The notes: generated from the sequence alone by a model not told the origin. Positions 1 to 7,118 are shown, numbered from the stretch's first letter. The stretch is 7,895 nt of DNA from Lactobacillus helveticus DSM 20075 = CGMCC 1.1877 (GCF_000160855.1 NZ_GG700752.1:634282-642176), one strand, 5' to 3'. Made by a program: numbers and translations.

Positions 1-20
1 CAATAATTTCAAATAATATC

Positions 21-1211
21 TTATTCAAATTCCTTACGAATTTTGGCGCCATCTTCATCAAGTTTTGGTGAATCTTTTTGTAAACCGTATGAGTTCCAAG
101 TACCGTATTTCATTGGTGAACCAAGAACTTCATTACCATCTGGCAGAGTCTTAACCATACCACGATCAATAATTTGATCAAGGCGGCGTGTCTTATCAAC
201 GTTTAGAACTAGGCCAGCAGGAACGCCTGCATCATGCAAAATTTGGTTCCATTTAGCGGCATCTTTAGTTTCAAGGACAGATTGCATTGCGTTTTTGACA
301 TCTTGCCAATTCTTTTCACGCAAGTCATTGGTATTGAAGTTAGCTTGGTCAATCCATTCTGGATGGCCTAATGCATTAGTCAATAAGCTCCAAAGGTGAT
401 CGTTACCACAACAGATAGCGATTGGTTGATCTTTACAGTCAAAAGTATCGAATGGATACATATCTGGGTGACGGTTACCGATACGGTGAGGAACCTCATG
501 TGGCCCTAATGCCAACATCAAATCCTGAACCATCAGTGAGAAGGTTGAATCAAGCATGGAAACATCTACCGTAGTTCCTTTACCAGTTCTTTCACTAGCA
601 ACGAGTGCAGTCATAATAGCACTGTAGCCCATAATGCTGGCAACCACATCAGATACAGAAGTACCAACTCTAGTTGGTTTGCCATCAGGAATACCTGTGG
701 CATCCATTAATCCAGAAACGGCTTGAACAATAGTGTCGTAAGCGGCTTGCTTAGACCAAGGACCATATTGACCGAAGCCGGAAATTGAGGCAAAGATCAA
801 TTTAGGATACTTCTTAACCATTTCATCTGTACTAAATCCTAAACGCTTCATTAGATCTGGACGGAAGTTTTCAACTACCACGTCAGCTTTAGCAATCATC
901 TTTTCAACCAAGGCATGATCTTTAGGATCTTTTAAATCTAGGGCAATTGATTCCTTACCGACATTACAAATTCTAAAGTATTCACTGGAGCCATCTTCGA
1001 TGTATGGCCCCATGTGACGGGTATCATCCCCAGTTTTTCTTTCAATATGAATCACACGTGCACCAGCATCTGCTAACATTCTGGTACAGGTAGGACCGGA
1101 TAAAACGTGGGTGAAGTCTACTACTAGCAATCCGCTTAAAGGGTAGGGCTTATCTTTATCTAGATGAGGATTGTTTTCCTCTAATTCGTCGTATTTAGGT
1201 TCTGTCATCAT
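21..1211 (-). CDS. Class III (CaiB/BaiF family) CoA-transferase, oxalate-locus paralogue
   Basis: A complete 396-aa protein of the family III CoA-transferases, cytoplasmic enzymes that move CoA between carboxylic acids through an aspartyl-CoA thioester. The N-terminal block DFTHVLSGPTCTRMLADAGA followed by RVIHIER (residues 32-58) matches the Rossmann-like start of formyl-CoA and oxalate CoA-transferases. VENFRPDLMKRLGF (113-126) and FASISGFGQYGP (140-151) are family hallmarks. The likely catalytic Asp is D188 in TSVSDVV, placed where FRC has its GDSNSGMH Asp. At 396 aa it is shorter than FRC (about 430-445) and closer to YfdE-type acetyl-CoA:oxalate CoA-transferases. It is not a duplicate of the neighbouring frc, from which it diverges widely. 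Start: tandem ATGs; the first is preceded by AAAGAAAG. It sits downstream of the frc terminator with no clear promoter of its own, so expression may depend on readthrough. Unlike oxc and frc it has no lesion. The family call is firm; the substrate is inferred from context only. Confidence 0.9.
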   Translation of the reverse strand: MMTEPKYDELEENNPHLDKDKPYPLSGLLVVDFTHVLSGPTCTRMLADAGARVIHIERKTGDDTRHMGPYIEDGSSEYFRICNVGKESIALDLKDPKDHALVEKMIAKADVVVENFRPDLMKRLGFSTDEMVKKYPKLIFASISGFGQYGPWSKQAAYDTIVQAVSGLMDATGIPDGKPTRVGTSVSDVVASIMGYSAIMTALVASERTGKGTTVDVSMLDSTFSLMVQDLMLALGPHEVPHRIGNRHPDMYPFDTFDCKDQPIAICCGNDHLWSLLTNALGHPEWIDQANFNTNDLREKNWQDVKNAMQSVLETKDAAKWNQILHDAGVPAGLVLNVDKTRRLDQIIDRGMVKTLPDGNEVLGSPMKYGTWNSYGLQKDSPKLDEDGAKIRKEFE

Positions 1212-1234
1212 TAGTACACTTTCTTTTAAAAAAC

Positions 1235-1264
1235 AAAAAGCTGTTCAAACCTGAACAGCTTTTT
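1235..1264 (-). terminator. Rho-independent terminator after frc
   Basis: A perfect 13-bp stem (AAAAAGCTGTTCA against TGAACAGCTTTTT) closes a 4-nt loop. Read on the minus strand the 3' arm runs into a T-rich tract (CTTTTTGTTTTTT). It lies 18 nt after the frc stop codon and 24 nt before the start of the downstream CoA-transferase, so it separates that gene from the oxc-frc transcript or passes only partial readthrough. The A/T ends make it potentially bidirectional, but no plus-strand gene lies upstream of it here. Confidence 0.9.
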
Positions 1265-1281
1265 GAATAGAAATAATAGTA

Positions 1282-2503
1282 TTATTCTTCATTACCCTTG
1301 ATTACTTGAACGCGTGGGTTCTTAGGACCTTGAGCCTTAGAAATTACGCCTTCTTCAGTCAATTTATCAATTTGATCTGGATCATAACCAAGTGAAGCTA
1401 AGATTTCTTTGTTGTTTTCACCAAGGTCTGGTGCACGCTTGTAATCAGGCTTGTAGTTAGCAAGGTTAAATGTTAAGCCAATGGTCTTAAATTTACCACG
1501 GTTGCCACCTTGGTCGATAGTTACGATAGTACCATCTTTGTTCAAGTCTGGGTCGTTTTTAATTTCGTGCCAGTCAAGAACAGGACCTACTGGAACACCA
1601 GCAGCACCAAGCTTCTTAGTTAATTCATACTTGTCGTATGCTTAGTGTAGCTTTCAATTAATGGATAAATTTCTTCCTTGTGTAATTGGCGGTTTTGCCA
1701 GCCATCAAAGCGAGGATCAGTAATCCATTCTGGGTGACCCATGGTGTTGGCAATTGCTGCCCAGCTCTTGTCGCTGTTTTGAATAACGATGTAAACATAA
1801 GCGTTAGGATCAGTTTCCCAACCTTTAGCCTTGTAAGTCCAACCGATAACTTGATACGGCAAAGGTTCAATACTGCATCTTGCATTGATTGATATACAAA
1901 AGCACCTTCACCAGTGTGTTCACGTTGCAAGAGAGCAGCTAAAATATCGATAGTAAGGTGCATACCTGAGTTTGAATCACCTAAAGCAGTTGATTGAGTA
2001 GGAGCGTTAGCTTGGCCTTTGTTCCAACCAGTAGTAGAAGCAGCACCACCAGCAGATTGAGCAACTGGTTCAAAGGCCTTAACATCTTCAAAACGTGAAC
2101 CTTCGTTGAATCCCTTTAATGAAGCATAAATCAACTTAGGATTCATTGCGTGCAATTTTTCCCAACCAAAGCCATTACGTTCGGCAGAACCAGGAGCGAT
2201 GTTTTCAACGAAGACAGCGGCTTTCTTGATTAAGTCGTACATAATTTTTTTACCTTCATCAGTCTTGATGTTTAAAGTCAAAGACTTCTTGTTGGCATTT
2301 AATTGCAAGTAGTAAAGGCTCTATGAGTCTTGAATATCAAGCAATTCATTTCTAGTTGGGTCACCAGTGTTAGTACGTTCAATCTTAATAACATCGGCAC
2401 CAAGCCATGCTAAAAGTTGAGTACATGATGGACCTGATTGAATTTGTGTCCATTCAACAACCTTAATACCTTTTAAAGGTGCGTAATTATTTTCTTCAGT
2501 CAT
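1282..2503 (-). pseudogene. frc: Decayed formyl-CoA transferase (frc), three lesions
   Basis: Remnant of formyl-CoA:oxalate CoA-transferase, the cytoplasmic enzyme that activates oxalate with CoA from formyl-CoA. Four in-order pieces match the family: the N-terminus ([29 protein letters not shown]), the middle (VENIAPGSAERNGFG, catalytic-Asp motif GDSNSGMH, SMQDAVLNLCRIKL), GWTYKAKGWETDPNAYVYIV, and a C-terminus ending APDLGENNKEILASLGYDPD. Lesions: (1) an in-frame TAG at 2321-2323 between IQDS and SLYYLQLNANKK, same frame on both sides, probably from TGG; (2) a junction near 1846-1851 where RIKL runs straight to VIGWTY out of frame, implying a deletion of roughly 115 nt that removes the region holding the glycine-rich active-site loop; (3) a missing T near 1638-1640 (CATACGAC instead of CATTACGAC), after which KYELTKKLGAAGVPVGPVLDW resumes. 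Restoring 1 + about 115 nt gives about 445 codons, the usual length. The start ATG overlaps the oxc stop (TAATG), with GAGGAG 8-9 nt upstream. Loss of function is near certain unless the assembly is faulty. Confidence 0.95.
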
Positions 2504-4211
2504 TATTTATTCTCCTCTTCTTCAAGAGCAGATAAGTCCAATTTTGGATTTAAGTTGCCAATGTGTCCAGATTCCTTACCCATTGAAGCAGGAATTTGAG
2601 CATCAATAATAGTTGGGTTGCCTGATTCGTAAGCTTTTTCAAGTGCGTCTTTCATTTCAGCATAGTTGCTTACTCGGTAACTATCACCACCAAATGCCTT
2701 AGAAATATCACCATAGTGAGCATCGTTATCCAAAACAGTAGGACCTAATTGATCCTTAATCACGTTAACATCACCATTGTAAATACCACCGTTGTTAACA
2801 ATGACAACAGTAATAGGTAAGTGGTAACGACAAATGGTTTCCATTTCCATACCATCGAAACCAAATGACCTTCAAGGGCGATAACTGGCTTGCCAGTTTC
2901 AACAGCTGTAGCAATAGCATAGCCTAAGCCGACACCCATAACGCCCCAAGTACCAGTGTCAAGACGGTGACGAGGCTTTTGCATACCGACCAAGTTACGA
3001 CCGATATCCAAAGTGTTGGCACCTTCACTTATGATGTAAGTGTCTGGGTGCTTTTGCATTAAGTCGTTAATTGGTTCAATAGCACTGTAGTAACCTAAAG
3101 TTGGCTTTGCTTCAGAAGCAGAAATTCTAGCAGCAAACTTGTCGTTGTTCTTCTTGCTGTCTTGAGCAATTAAATCAAGCCAATCTTGTGGAGCCTTAAT
3201 GCCAGCCTTTTCGATAGCTGGAACCAATTTTTGCAATACAGACTTGATATCACCTTGTAATGGTGCATCAATCTTTCTGTTTGAATTAAATTCAATTGCG
3301 TCAATTTCAACTTGGATGAATTTAGCATCTTCACGGAATAATGGAGCTTCACCGTTTGAAAGCATCCAGTTAAGACGAGCACCGATCAAGAGAACAACGT
3401 CTGCTTGACCAAGTGAAAGTGAACGAGCAGAATCTGCAGATGATGGAGAATCGTCTGGAACTACCCCCTTAGCCATTGACATTGGTAAGAATGGGATCTT
3501 AGTCTTGTCTACTAATTCTCTAACTTCATCTTCACTTCTTGCATAAGCAGCACCTTTACCAAGTAAGATAACAGGGTGCTTAGCATTCTTTAATAATTCA
3601 ACTGCACGGTCAATTGCTTCATCTGATGGCAATTGCTTTGGAGCAGCGTCAACAACTTTGTAGATGTTTGCATCTGACTTTTGTGCAACAGTGTCAGTAA
3701 CAGTTGCGGCAGGAAGGTCTAAGTAAACACCGCCTGGACGGCCACTAAGTGCAGTTCTAACTGCACGTGCAATGGCTAATGGCTAAGCCCATATCTTGAG
3801 CGCGGTCAACACGGTAAGCTGCCTTACAGAATGGTTTGGCAACATTATATTGATCCAAACCTTCATAATCTCCACGATCAAGGTCAATAATATAACGATC
3901 TGATGATCCTGAAATCATGATTAATGGGAAACAGTTCTTAGTTGCTTGTGCTAAAGCTGTTAAACCATTTAAGAATCCAGGTGCTGATACAGTTAAAGCT
4001 ACACCAGGTTTACCAGTTAAGTAACCTGCAGCAGCTGCGTCAACGGCAGCGTCTTCACGGCTACAACCATAATATTTCATGCCTTTAATTCAGCTAAACT
4101 AGCAAGATCTGTAACTGGAATACCTACAACACCATACATATTGTTTAAACCATTTGCTTGTAAAGCATCGATTAATAGTGCTGCGCCAGTAAGTGATGTA
4201 TTATCAGCCAC
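2503..4211 (-). pseudogene. oxc: Decayed oxalyl-CoA decarboxylase (oxc), three frameshifts
   Basis: Remnant of the ThDP-dependent oxalyl-CoA decarboxylase (oxalyl-CoA to formyl-CoA plus CO2). It starts at GTG 4211 behind GAAAGAAGG and reads ADNTSLTGAALLIDAL, then MYGVVGIPVTDLASLAELK. Lesions: (1) near 4082-4083 AAGGGC has lost a G, giving a TGA at 4077-4079; the next frame continues MKYYGCSREDAAVDAAAAGY (Glu of the ThDP-activating motif kept) and LTVSAPGFLNGLTALAQAT; (2) a 7-bp tandem duplication at 3771-3784 breaks GLAI from ARAVRTALSGRPGG; (3) near 2867-2868 GAAGGT joins CATTTGG, losing about 7 nt of the expected EGDSAFGF, so the metal-binding Asp of the ThDP motif is gone; NNGGIYNGDVN follows in another frame. 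The span is 1709 nt; undoing -1, +7 and -7 gives 1710 nt, exactly 569 codons plus stop, the family length (O. formigenes OXC is 568). The central domain (ILLGKGAAYARSEDEV, GTWGVMGVGLGY) is intact in sequence. It was the first gene of the oxc-frc operon. Confidence 0.95.
3771..3784. repeat. 7-bp tandem duplication inside oxc
   Basis: AATGGCT occurs twice head to tail on the plus strand. Removing one copy restores the expected oxc reading frame (MGLAI followed directly by ARAVRTALSGRPGG). This is the signature of replication slippage and is a direct cause of a frameshift. Confidence 0.9.
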
Positions 4212-4212
4212 A

Positions 4213-4228
4213 GGAAAACCTTCTTTCC
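4213..4228 (-). promoter_or_regulatory. oxc Shine-Dalgarno in a small hairpin, GTG start
   Basis: On the minus strand GGAAA and TTTCC form a 5-bp stem around a loop that contains most of the GAAGG ribosome-binding site. The GTG at 4211 lies 7 nt beyond that SD and is the only start that gives the conserved N-terminus. The SD fixes the start; whether the weak hairpin matters for translation is unknown. Confidence 0.55.
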
Positions 4229-4239
4229 AAAAACCCTAA

Positions 4240-4261
4240 AAATGCAAACGGATATGCATTT
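4240..4261. repeat. Inverted repeat in the oxc leader (AAATGCA/TGCATTT)
   Basis: Perfect 7-bp arms, AAATGCA at 4240-4246 and TGCATTT at 4255-4261, are separated by 8 bp. It lies 30-50 bp upstream of the oxc GTG, between the larger inverted repeat and the ribosome-binding site. It could be an operator or an mRNA leader hairpin; no T-run follows, so it is not a terminator. Confidence 0.5.
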
Positions 4262-4264
4262 CAG

Positions 4265-4286
4265 TTTTAAGATACACCTCTTAAAA
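4265..4286. promoter_or_regulatory. Candidate operator upstream of oxc (TTTTAAGA/TCTTAAAA palindrome)
   Basis: Perfect 8-bp arms, TTTTAAGA and TCTTAAAA, are separated by a 6-bp spacer (TACACC), giving a 22-bp dyad with about 14 bp between arm centres. It directly abuts a TATATT box (4289-4294 on the minus strand), where a repressor would act. Oxalate genes of lactobacilli are known to be inducible, which fits, but the regulator is not in this window and the dyad matches no consensus I can name. Confidence 0.5.
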
Positions 4287-4288
4287 AT

Positions 4289-4294
4289 AATATA
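4289..4294 (-). promoter_or_regulatory. Possible -10 element of the oxc promoter
   Basis: TATATT on the minus strand within a very AT-rich stretch about 80 bp upstream of the oxc start. A TTTACA lies farther upstream (near 4334-4339) but too far for normal spacing, and no other good -35 is visible. The promoter must lie between the ABC-F terminator and 4211, so the region is right but the exact box is uncertain. Confidence 0.3.
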
Positions 4295-4343
4295 TAAGGA
4301 TATTGAATAATAAAATCCGTTACTTTATCTGTCTGTAAATACA

Positions 4344-4373
4344 AAAAACTTCCACTATCTTGTGGAAGTTTTT
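4344..4373 (-). terminator. Rho-independent terminator of the ABC-F gene
   Basis: A perfect 12-bp stem (AAAAACTTCCAC with GTGGAAGTTTTT) and a 6-nt loop. On the minus strand the 3' arm ends in TTTTTT. It begins 9 nt after the ABC-F stop codon and separates that gene from the oxc-frc unit on the same strand. Confidence 0.92.
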
Positions 4374-4381
4374 CATACTTT

Positions 4382-6295
4382 TTATTCGAAATTATCCATT
4401 TCTTCAATTGCTTTTTCCCAAGCATTATTAGCATCATCTAGTTGTTTTTGAACATCAGATAATTGTTCTTGCAATGGCCCTAATTTATCAAAATTAGAGG
4501 CAATGTCTGGATTTGACATTTCATTTTGAATGTTTTGTTCTTGCTCTTCAAGTTCTTCAATCTTTTGTTCAGCTTGGTCAATTGCACGCTGCAATTTTCT
4601 CTTTTGTGAATCACGTTGCTTTTGTTCCTGATAAGAAAGCTTTTGCTGGCTAACTTGTTTAGCAGGCTGAACTTCTGATGAAGAAGAAACAGCGGCTTCT
4701 TGTTTAGCTTTTTCGTCAAGATAGTAAGAATAATTACCATTATATATCTTGGCATGTCCATCTCTGACAGAAACAATTTTGTTAGCTAATTGATTAATGA
4801 AGTAACGATCGTGGGAAACGAATAGCAAAGTGCCATCGAAGTCTTTCAGTGCTTTTTCAAGAACTTCTTTTGCTTCAATGTCCAAGTGGTTAGTAGGTTC
4901 ATCCATTAATAAGAAGTTATCATGTTCAAGAGAAAGGACTGTTAAAGTTAATCTGGCTTTTTGTCCACCTGATAGTTGCCCGACGGTCTTGTCAATATCC
5001 TTAGCAGTAAATAGGAAACTAGCTAAGATTGAACGAACATCGCGTTCTGGCATTGTTTTGTGACGGTCCCAGACGGTGTCCAAAACAGTTTTAGATGGAT
5101 CAAGTCTTTGTAATTCTTGATCATAATAGCCGATATCTAGGGATGCACCATATTTAATAGAACCACCCTTAGGTTGCAATTGCTTCATAATAGTTTTAAG
5201 CAATGTGGATTTACCAATACCGTTTGGTCCAATAATAGCTACACGATCACCTTTATTAATTTGGAAGGAAATGTCACTGACCATTGTTTTATCAGGATAG
5301 CCAATAGTTAAATCATTTAGGATTAAAACTTCCTTACCAGAAGGGCGCTCGCTATTAAAATGAATGCGAACCTTGCTCTTATGCTTTGGTGGCTTAATGC
5401 GCTCAATTTTTTCTAGTTTTTTCCGCCGACTCTGAGCACGTTTGGTGGTAGTAGCTCTTACCAAATTCTTTTGGATAAATTCTTCGTCTTTTTTGATTTC
5501 AGCTTGTTGCTTTTCATAAGCTGCTTCTTGATCTTTATCGCGTTGCTCACATTGCATTACATAAGCAGAATAATTGCCTTTAAATGGAGTTAATTTACCA
5601 AATTGCAATTCGAAGATTTGAGTTGCTAAATGATCTAAGAAGTATTGATCGTGGGATACAACCAAAATTGCGCCGCTGTAGTTCTTCAAAAAGCCTTCCA
5701 ACCAATCAAGCGTATCCAAGTCAAGATAGTTAGTAGGTTCGTCTAGTAAAAGCAGTGCCGGCTTACGCAAAAGCAATTTAACAAAAGCCAATCTAGTCTT
5801 TTCACCACCAGAAAGGCTGCCAATCTTCTTTTGCCAGGTATCTTCTGGAAACTTAAATCCATTCAGGATGCTCTTAATATCTGATTGGTAGGTATAACCA
5901 CCTTTTTGTTCAAAAGCAAATTGTTTTTGATCATATTGCTTAAGCAGTTCCTGATCTTCAGGATGCTCTGCAATTTGTTCCTGCATATGAGTTAAACTTT
6001 TTGCTTCCTTTATTAAAGGTGCAAAAACGGATTCCATTTCATCCCAAATGGTTTTGTCTTCATTTAATGCATTTTCCTGAGCAATATAACCTACATCTAT
6101 GCCCTTATTAACAGTAAATTCACCGTGTGTGGGTTCTTGCTCGCCTGTCATAATCTTTAATAGGGTAGTTTTACCAACCCCGTTGGGACCAACTAAACCG
6201 ATTCGGGCATTAGAATCGATTGAAAAAGTAACATTTTTAAATAGAGTGTTGGCACCAAATTGTTGTTCTAAATCGTGTCCTTGTGCAATAATCAT
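4382..6295 (-). CDS. ABC-F family ATPase (YdiF-like ribosome-associated protein)
   Basis: A complete 637-aa cytoplasmic protein with two fused ABC ATPase domains and no membrane segments, the layout of ABC-F translation factors that bind the ribosomal E site. Domain 1: Walker A GPNGVGKT (36-43), signature LSGGE (161-165), Walker B LLLLDEP with catalytic E186, switch His in VVSHD (215). An Arg/Lys-rich linker (about 250-325, TTTKRAQSRRKKLEKIERI) corresponds to the P-site tRNA interaction motif. Domain 2: GPNGIGKS (356-363), LSGGQ (441-445), LLMDEP with E466, FVSHD. A Gln/Glu-rich coiled coil fills about 555-637, as in Uup and YdiF. Length and C-terminal coiled coil fit YdiF (about 640 aa), which in Bacillus also lies close to rex. 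ATG start with AGGTGA 7 nt upstream. Divergent from rex, with its own terminator. Not obviously an antibiotic-resistance type; the exact ribosomal role is not deducible. Confidence 0.95.
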   Translation of the reverse strand: MIIAQGHDLEQQFGANTLFKNVTFSIDSNARIGLVGPNGVGKTTLLKIMTGEQEPTHGEFTVNKGIDVGYIAQENALNEDKTIWDEMESVFAPLIKEAKSLTHMQEQIAEHPEDQELLKQYDQKQFAFEQKGGYTYQSDIKSILNGFKFPEDTWQKKIGSLSGGEKTRLAFVKLLLRKPALLLLDEPTNYLDLDTLDWLEGFLKNYSGAILVVSHDQYFLDHLATQIFELQFGKLTPFKGNYSAYVMQCEQRDKDQEAAYEKQQAEIKKDEEFIQKNLVRATTTKRAQSRRKKLEKIERIKPPKHKSKVRIHFNSERPSGKEVLILNDLTIGYPDKTMVSDISFQINKGDRVAIIGPNGIGKSTLLKTIMKQLQPKGGSIKYGASLDIGYYDQELQRLDPSKTVLDTVWDRHKTMPERDVRSILASFLFTAKDIDKTVGQLSGGQKARLTLTVLSLEHDNFLLMDEPTNHLDIEAKEVLEKALKDFDGTLLFVSHDRYFINQLANKIVSVRDGHAKIYNGNYSYYLDEKAKQEAAVSSSSEVQPAKQVSQQKLSYQEQKQRDSQKRKLQRAIDQAEQKIEELEEQEQNIQNEMSNPDIASNFDKLGPLQEQLSDVQKQLDDANNAWEKAIEEMDNFE

Positions 6296-6314
6296 AATTT
6301 TTCACCTAATCATT

Positions 6315-6323
6315 ATTCTACCA
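6315..6323 (-). promoter_or_regulatory. Possible extended -10 of the ABC-F gene
   Basis: TGGTAGAAT on the minus strand reads as a TGn extended -10 box (TAGAAT). The matching -35 area is poor. It would give a short leader of only about a dozen bases ending at the AGGTGA ribosome-binding site, so another start point farther upstream in the divergent region is equally possible. Confidence 0.3.
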
Positions 6324-6354
6324 TATGGCAGAAATTGATCGAATAGTAAATATA

Positions 6355-6381
6355 TGTGAAAAATAATCTTTGTGAAAAATA
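6355..6381. repeat. 11-bp direct repeat in the ABC-F/rex intergenic region
   Basis: TGTGAAAAATA occurs at 6355-6365 and again at 6371-6381, an exact match with a 16-bp period. The second copy ends 4-5 bp before the rex -35 box. The TTGTGA-like core resembles a Rex half-site, but no properly spaced TCACAA partner follows either copy. Confidence 0.5.
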
Positions 6382-6385
6382 TATT

Positions 6386-6414
6386 TGGACAAATGCTATG
6401 TTAACGGGTATGAT
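6386..6414 (+). promoter_or_regulatory. rex promoter
   Basis: TGGACA at 6386-6391 as the -35 box, a 17-bp spacer, and TATGAT at 6409-6414 as the -10 box, both close to sigma-A consensus. Transcription would start near 6421, giving a leader of about 50 nt before the rex ATG at 6471. Confidence 0.65.
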
Positions 6415-6426
6415 AGATATGCTTGA

Positions 6427-6440
6427 TTGTGCATTCACAA
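6427..6440. promoter_or_regulatory. TTGTG/CACAA inverted repeat in the rex leader
   Basis: TTGTG and CACAA arms flank a 4-bp CATT spacer, just after the predicted start point. The arms equal those of Rex operators (TTGTGA-n6-TCACAA), and many rex genes are autoregulated, but the normal spacing between these arms is 8 bp, so this is at best a non-canonical site. Another repressor or chance remains possible. Confidence 0.4.
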
Positions 6441-6455
6441 ACATGAAATACAGTT

Positions 6456-6462
6456 GGGGGGG
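6456..6462 (+). promoter_or_regulatory. Unusual all-G ribosome-binding site of rex
   Basis: Seven consecutive G residues end 8 nt before the rex ATG and are the only plausible Shine-Dalgarno. They can pair with the CCUCC anti-SD only with a G-U pair. Other genes here use mixed G/A sites such as GAGGAG or AAGGGAGG. Confidence 0.6.
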
Positions 6463-6470
6463 CTTCTATT

Positions 6471-7118
6471 ATGGATAGAATAAAAATTCCAAAAGCAACA
6501 GCAAAAAGATTACCTTTATATTATCGTTATTTGATTATTTTGAATGAAGAAGGCAAAGATAAAGTTTCTTCTACTGAATTATCTGAAGCGGTTCAAGTTG
6601 ATAGTGCTTCAATTAGAAGAGATTTTTCATACTTCGGTGCTTTAGGTAAACGCGGATATGGCTATGATGTAAAGAATTTGCTTAGCTTTTTCAAAAAGAT
6701 TTTGAATCAAGATACATTAACCAATGTTGCTTTAGTTGGTGTTGGTAACTTAGGAAGAGCGTTACTTAATTACAACTTTAAACGTAGCAACAATATTCGA
6801 ATTTCTTGCGCTTTTGATATTAATAAGGAAATTACGGGTCGCATTTTAAGTGGCGTTCCTGTTTATGATATGAAAGACTTAAAGCAGCAATTGAGTGATC
6901 AGCAGATTTCGATTGCTATTTTGACGGTTCCTTCAACAGCTGCTCAAAAGACTACTGATGAAATGGTAGATGCAGGAGTTAAGGGTATTATGAACTTCAC
7001 GCCAATTAGATTGTCAGCTCCAGCTAGCGTAAGAGTACAAAATGTTGACTTAGCAACAGAATTGCAAACTTTGATTTACTTCTTAGATTCTGAAAAACAA
7101 AAGAATGACGAATTATAA
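6471..7118 (+). CDS. rex: Redox-sensing transcriptional repressor Rex
   Basis: A complete 215-aa protein of normal length for Rex, the repressor that senses the NADH/NAD+ ratio and controls fermentation and respiration genes. The N-terminal winged helix (about 1-80) carries the recognition region [20 protein letters not shown]. The Rossmann domain starts with [15 protein letters not shown], with the GxGxxG nucleotide motif at 90-95, and FDIN (D116) at the end of the second strand. [10 protein letters not shown] (175-184) and the C-terminal swap helix [16 protein letters not shown] are family marks. It acts as a dimer; NADH releases it from DNA. It has its own promoter and terminator, so it is probably monocistronic, and it is divergent from the ABC-F gene. 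No canonical Rex site is visible in the oxc, ABC-F or LytTR upstream regions. Confidence 0.97.
   Translation: MDRIKIPKATAKRLPLYYRYLIILNEEGKDKVSSTELSEAVQVDSASIRRDFSYFGALGKRGYGYDVKNLLSFFKKILNQDTLTNVALVGVGNLGRALLNYNFKRSNNIRISCAFDINKEITGRILSGVPVYDMKDLKQQLSDQQISIAILTVPSTAAQKTTDEMVDAGVKGIMNFTPIRLSAPASVRVQNVDLATELQTLIYFLDSEKQKNDEL

Noticed and set aside
1..20. Start of another gene or terminator left of the CoA-transferase
   Set aside because: Twenty AT-rich bases with no stem or open frame that could be judged.
1235..1264. Possible riboswitch or attenuator before the second CoA-transferase
   Set aside because: Only a simple hairpin with a T-run is seen; there is no alternative antiterminator structure or conserved aptamer sequence in the 70-nt gap.
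1686..1892. Plus-strand open frame of 68 codons inside frc
   Set aside because: It lies antisense to clearly recognisable frc sequence, has no ribosome-binding site and no family features.
2503..4080. Separate small genes for each oxc fragment
   Set aside because: The fragments join in order into one 569-codon decarboxylase after three indels, and the internal starts have no proper ribosome-binding sites.
1282..4211. Programmed frameshifting or stop-codon readthrough as explanation for the broken frc and oxc
   Set aside because: There is no slippery heptamer with a downstream structure at the lesions, and the lost active-site bases could not be restored by recoding.
4480..4776. Minus-strand 98-codon frame within the ABC-F gene
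   Set aside because: It is an alternative frame of the coiled-coil end of a well-conserved ABC-F protein; low-complexity Lys/Leu content is a by-product.
6369..6393. TTTGT/ACAAA dyad as a Rex operator
   Set aside because: The arms are 15 bp apart, far from the 18-bp total length of known Rex sites, and the arms are short enough to arise by chance.
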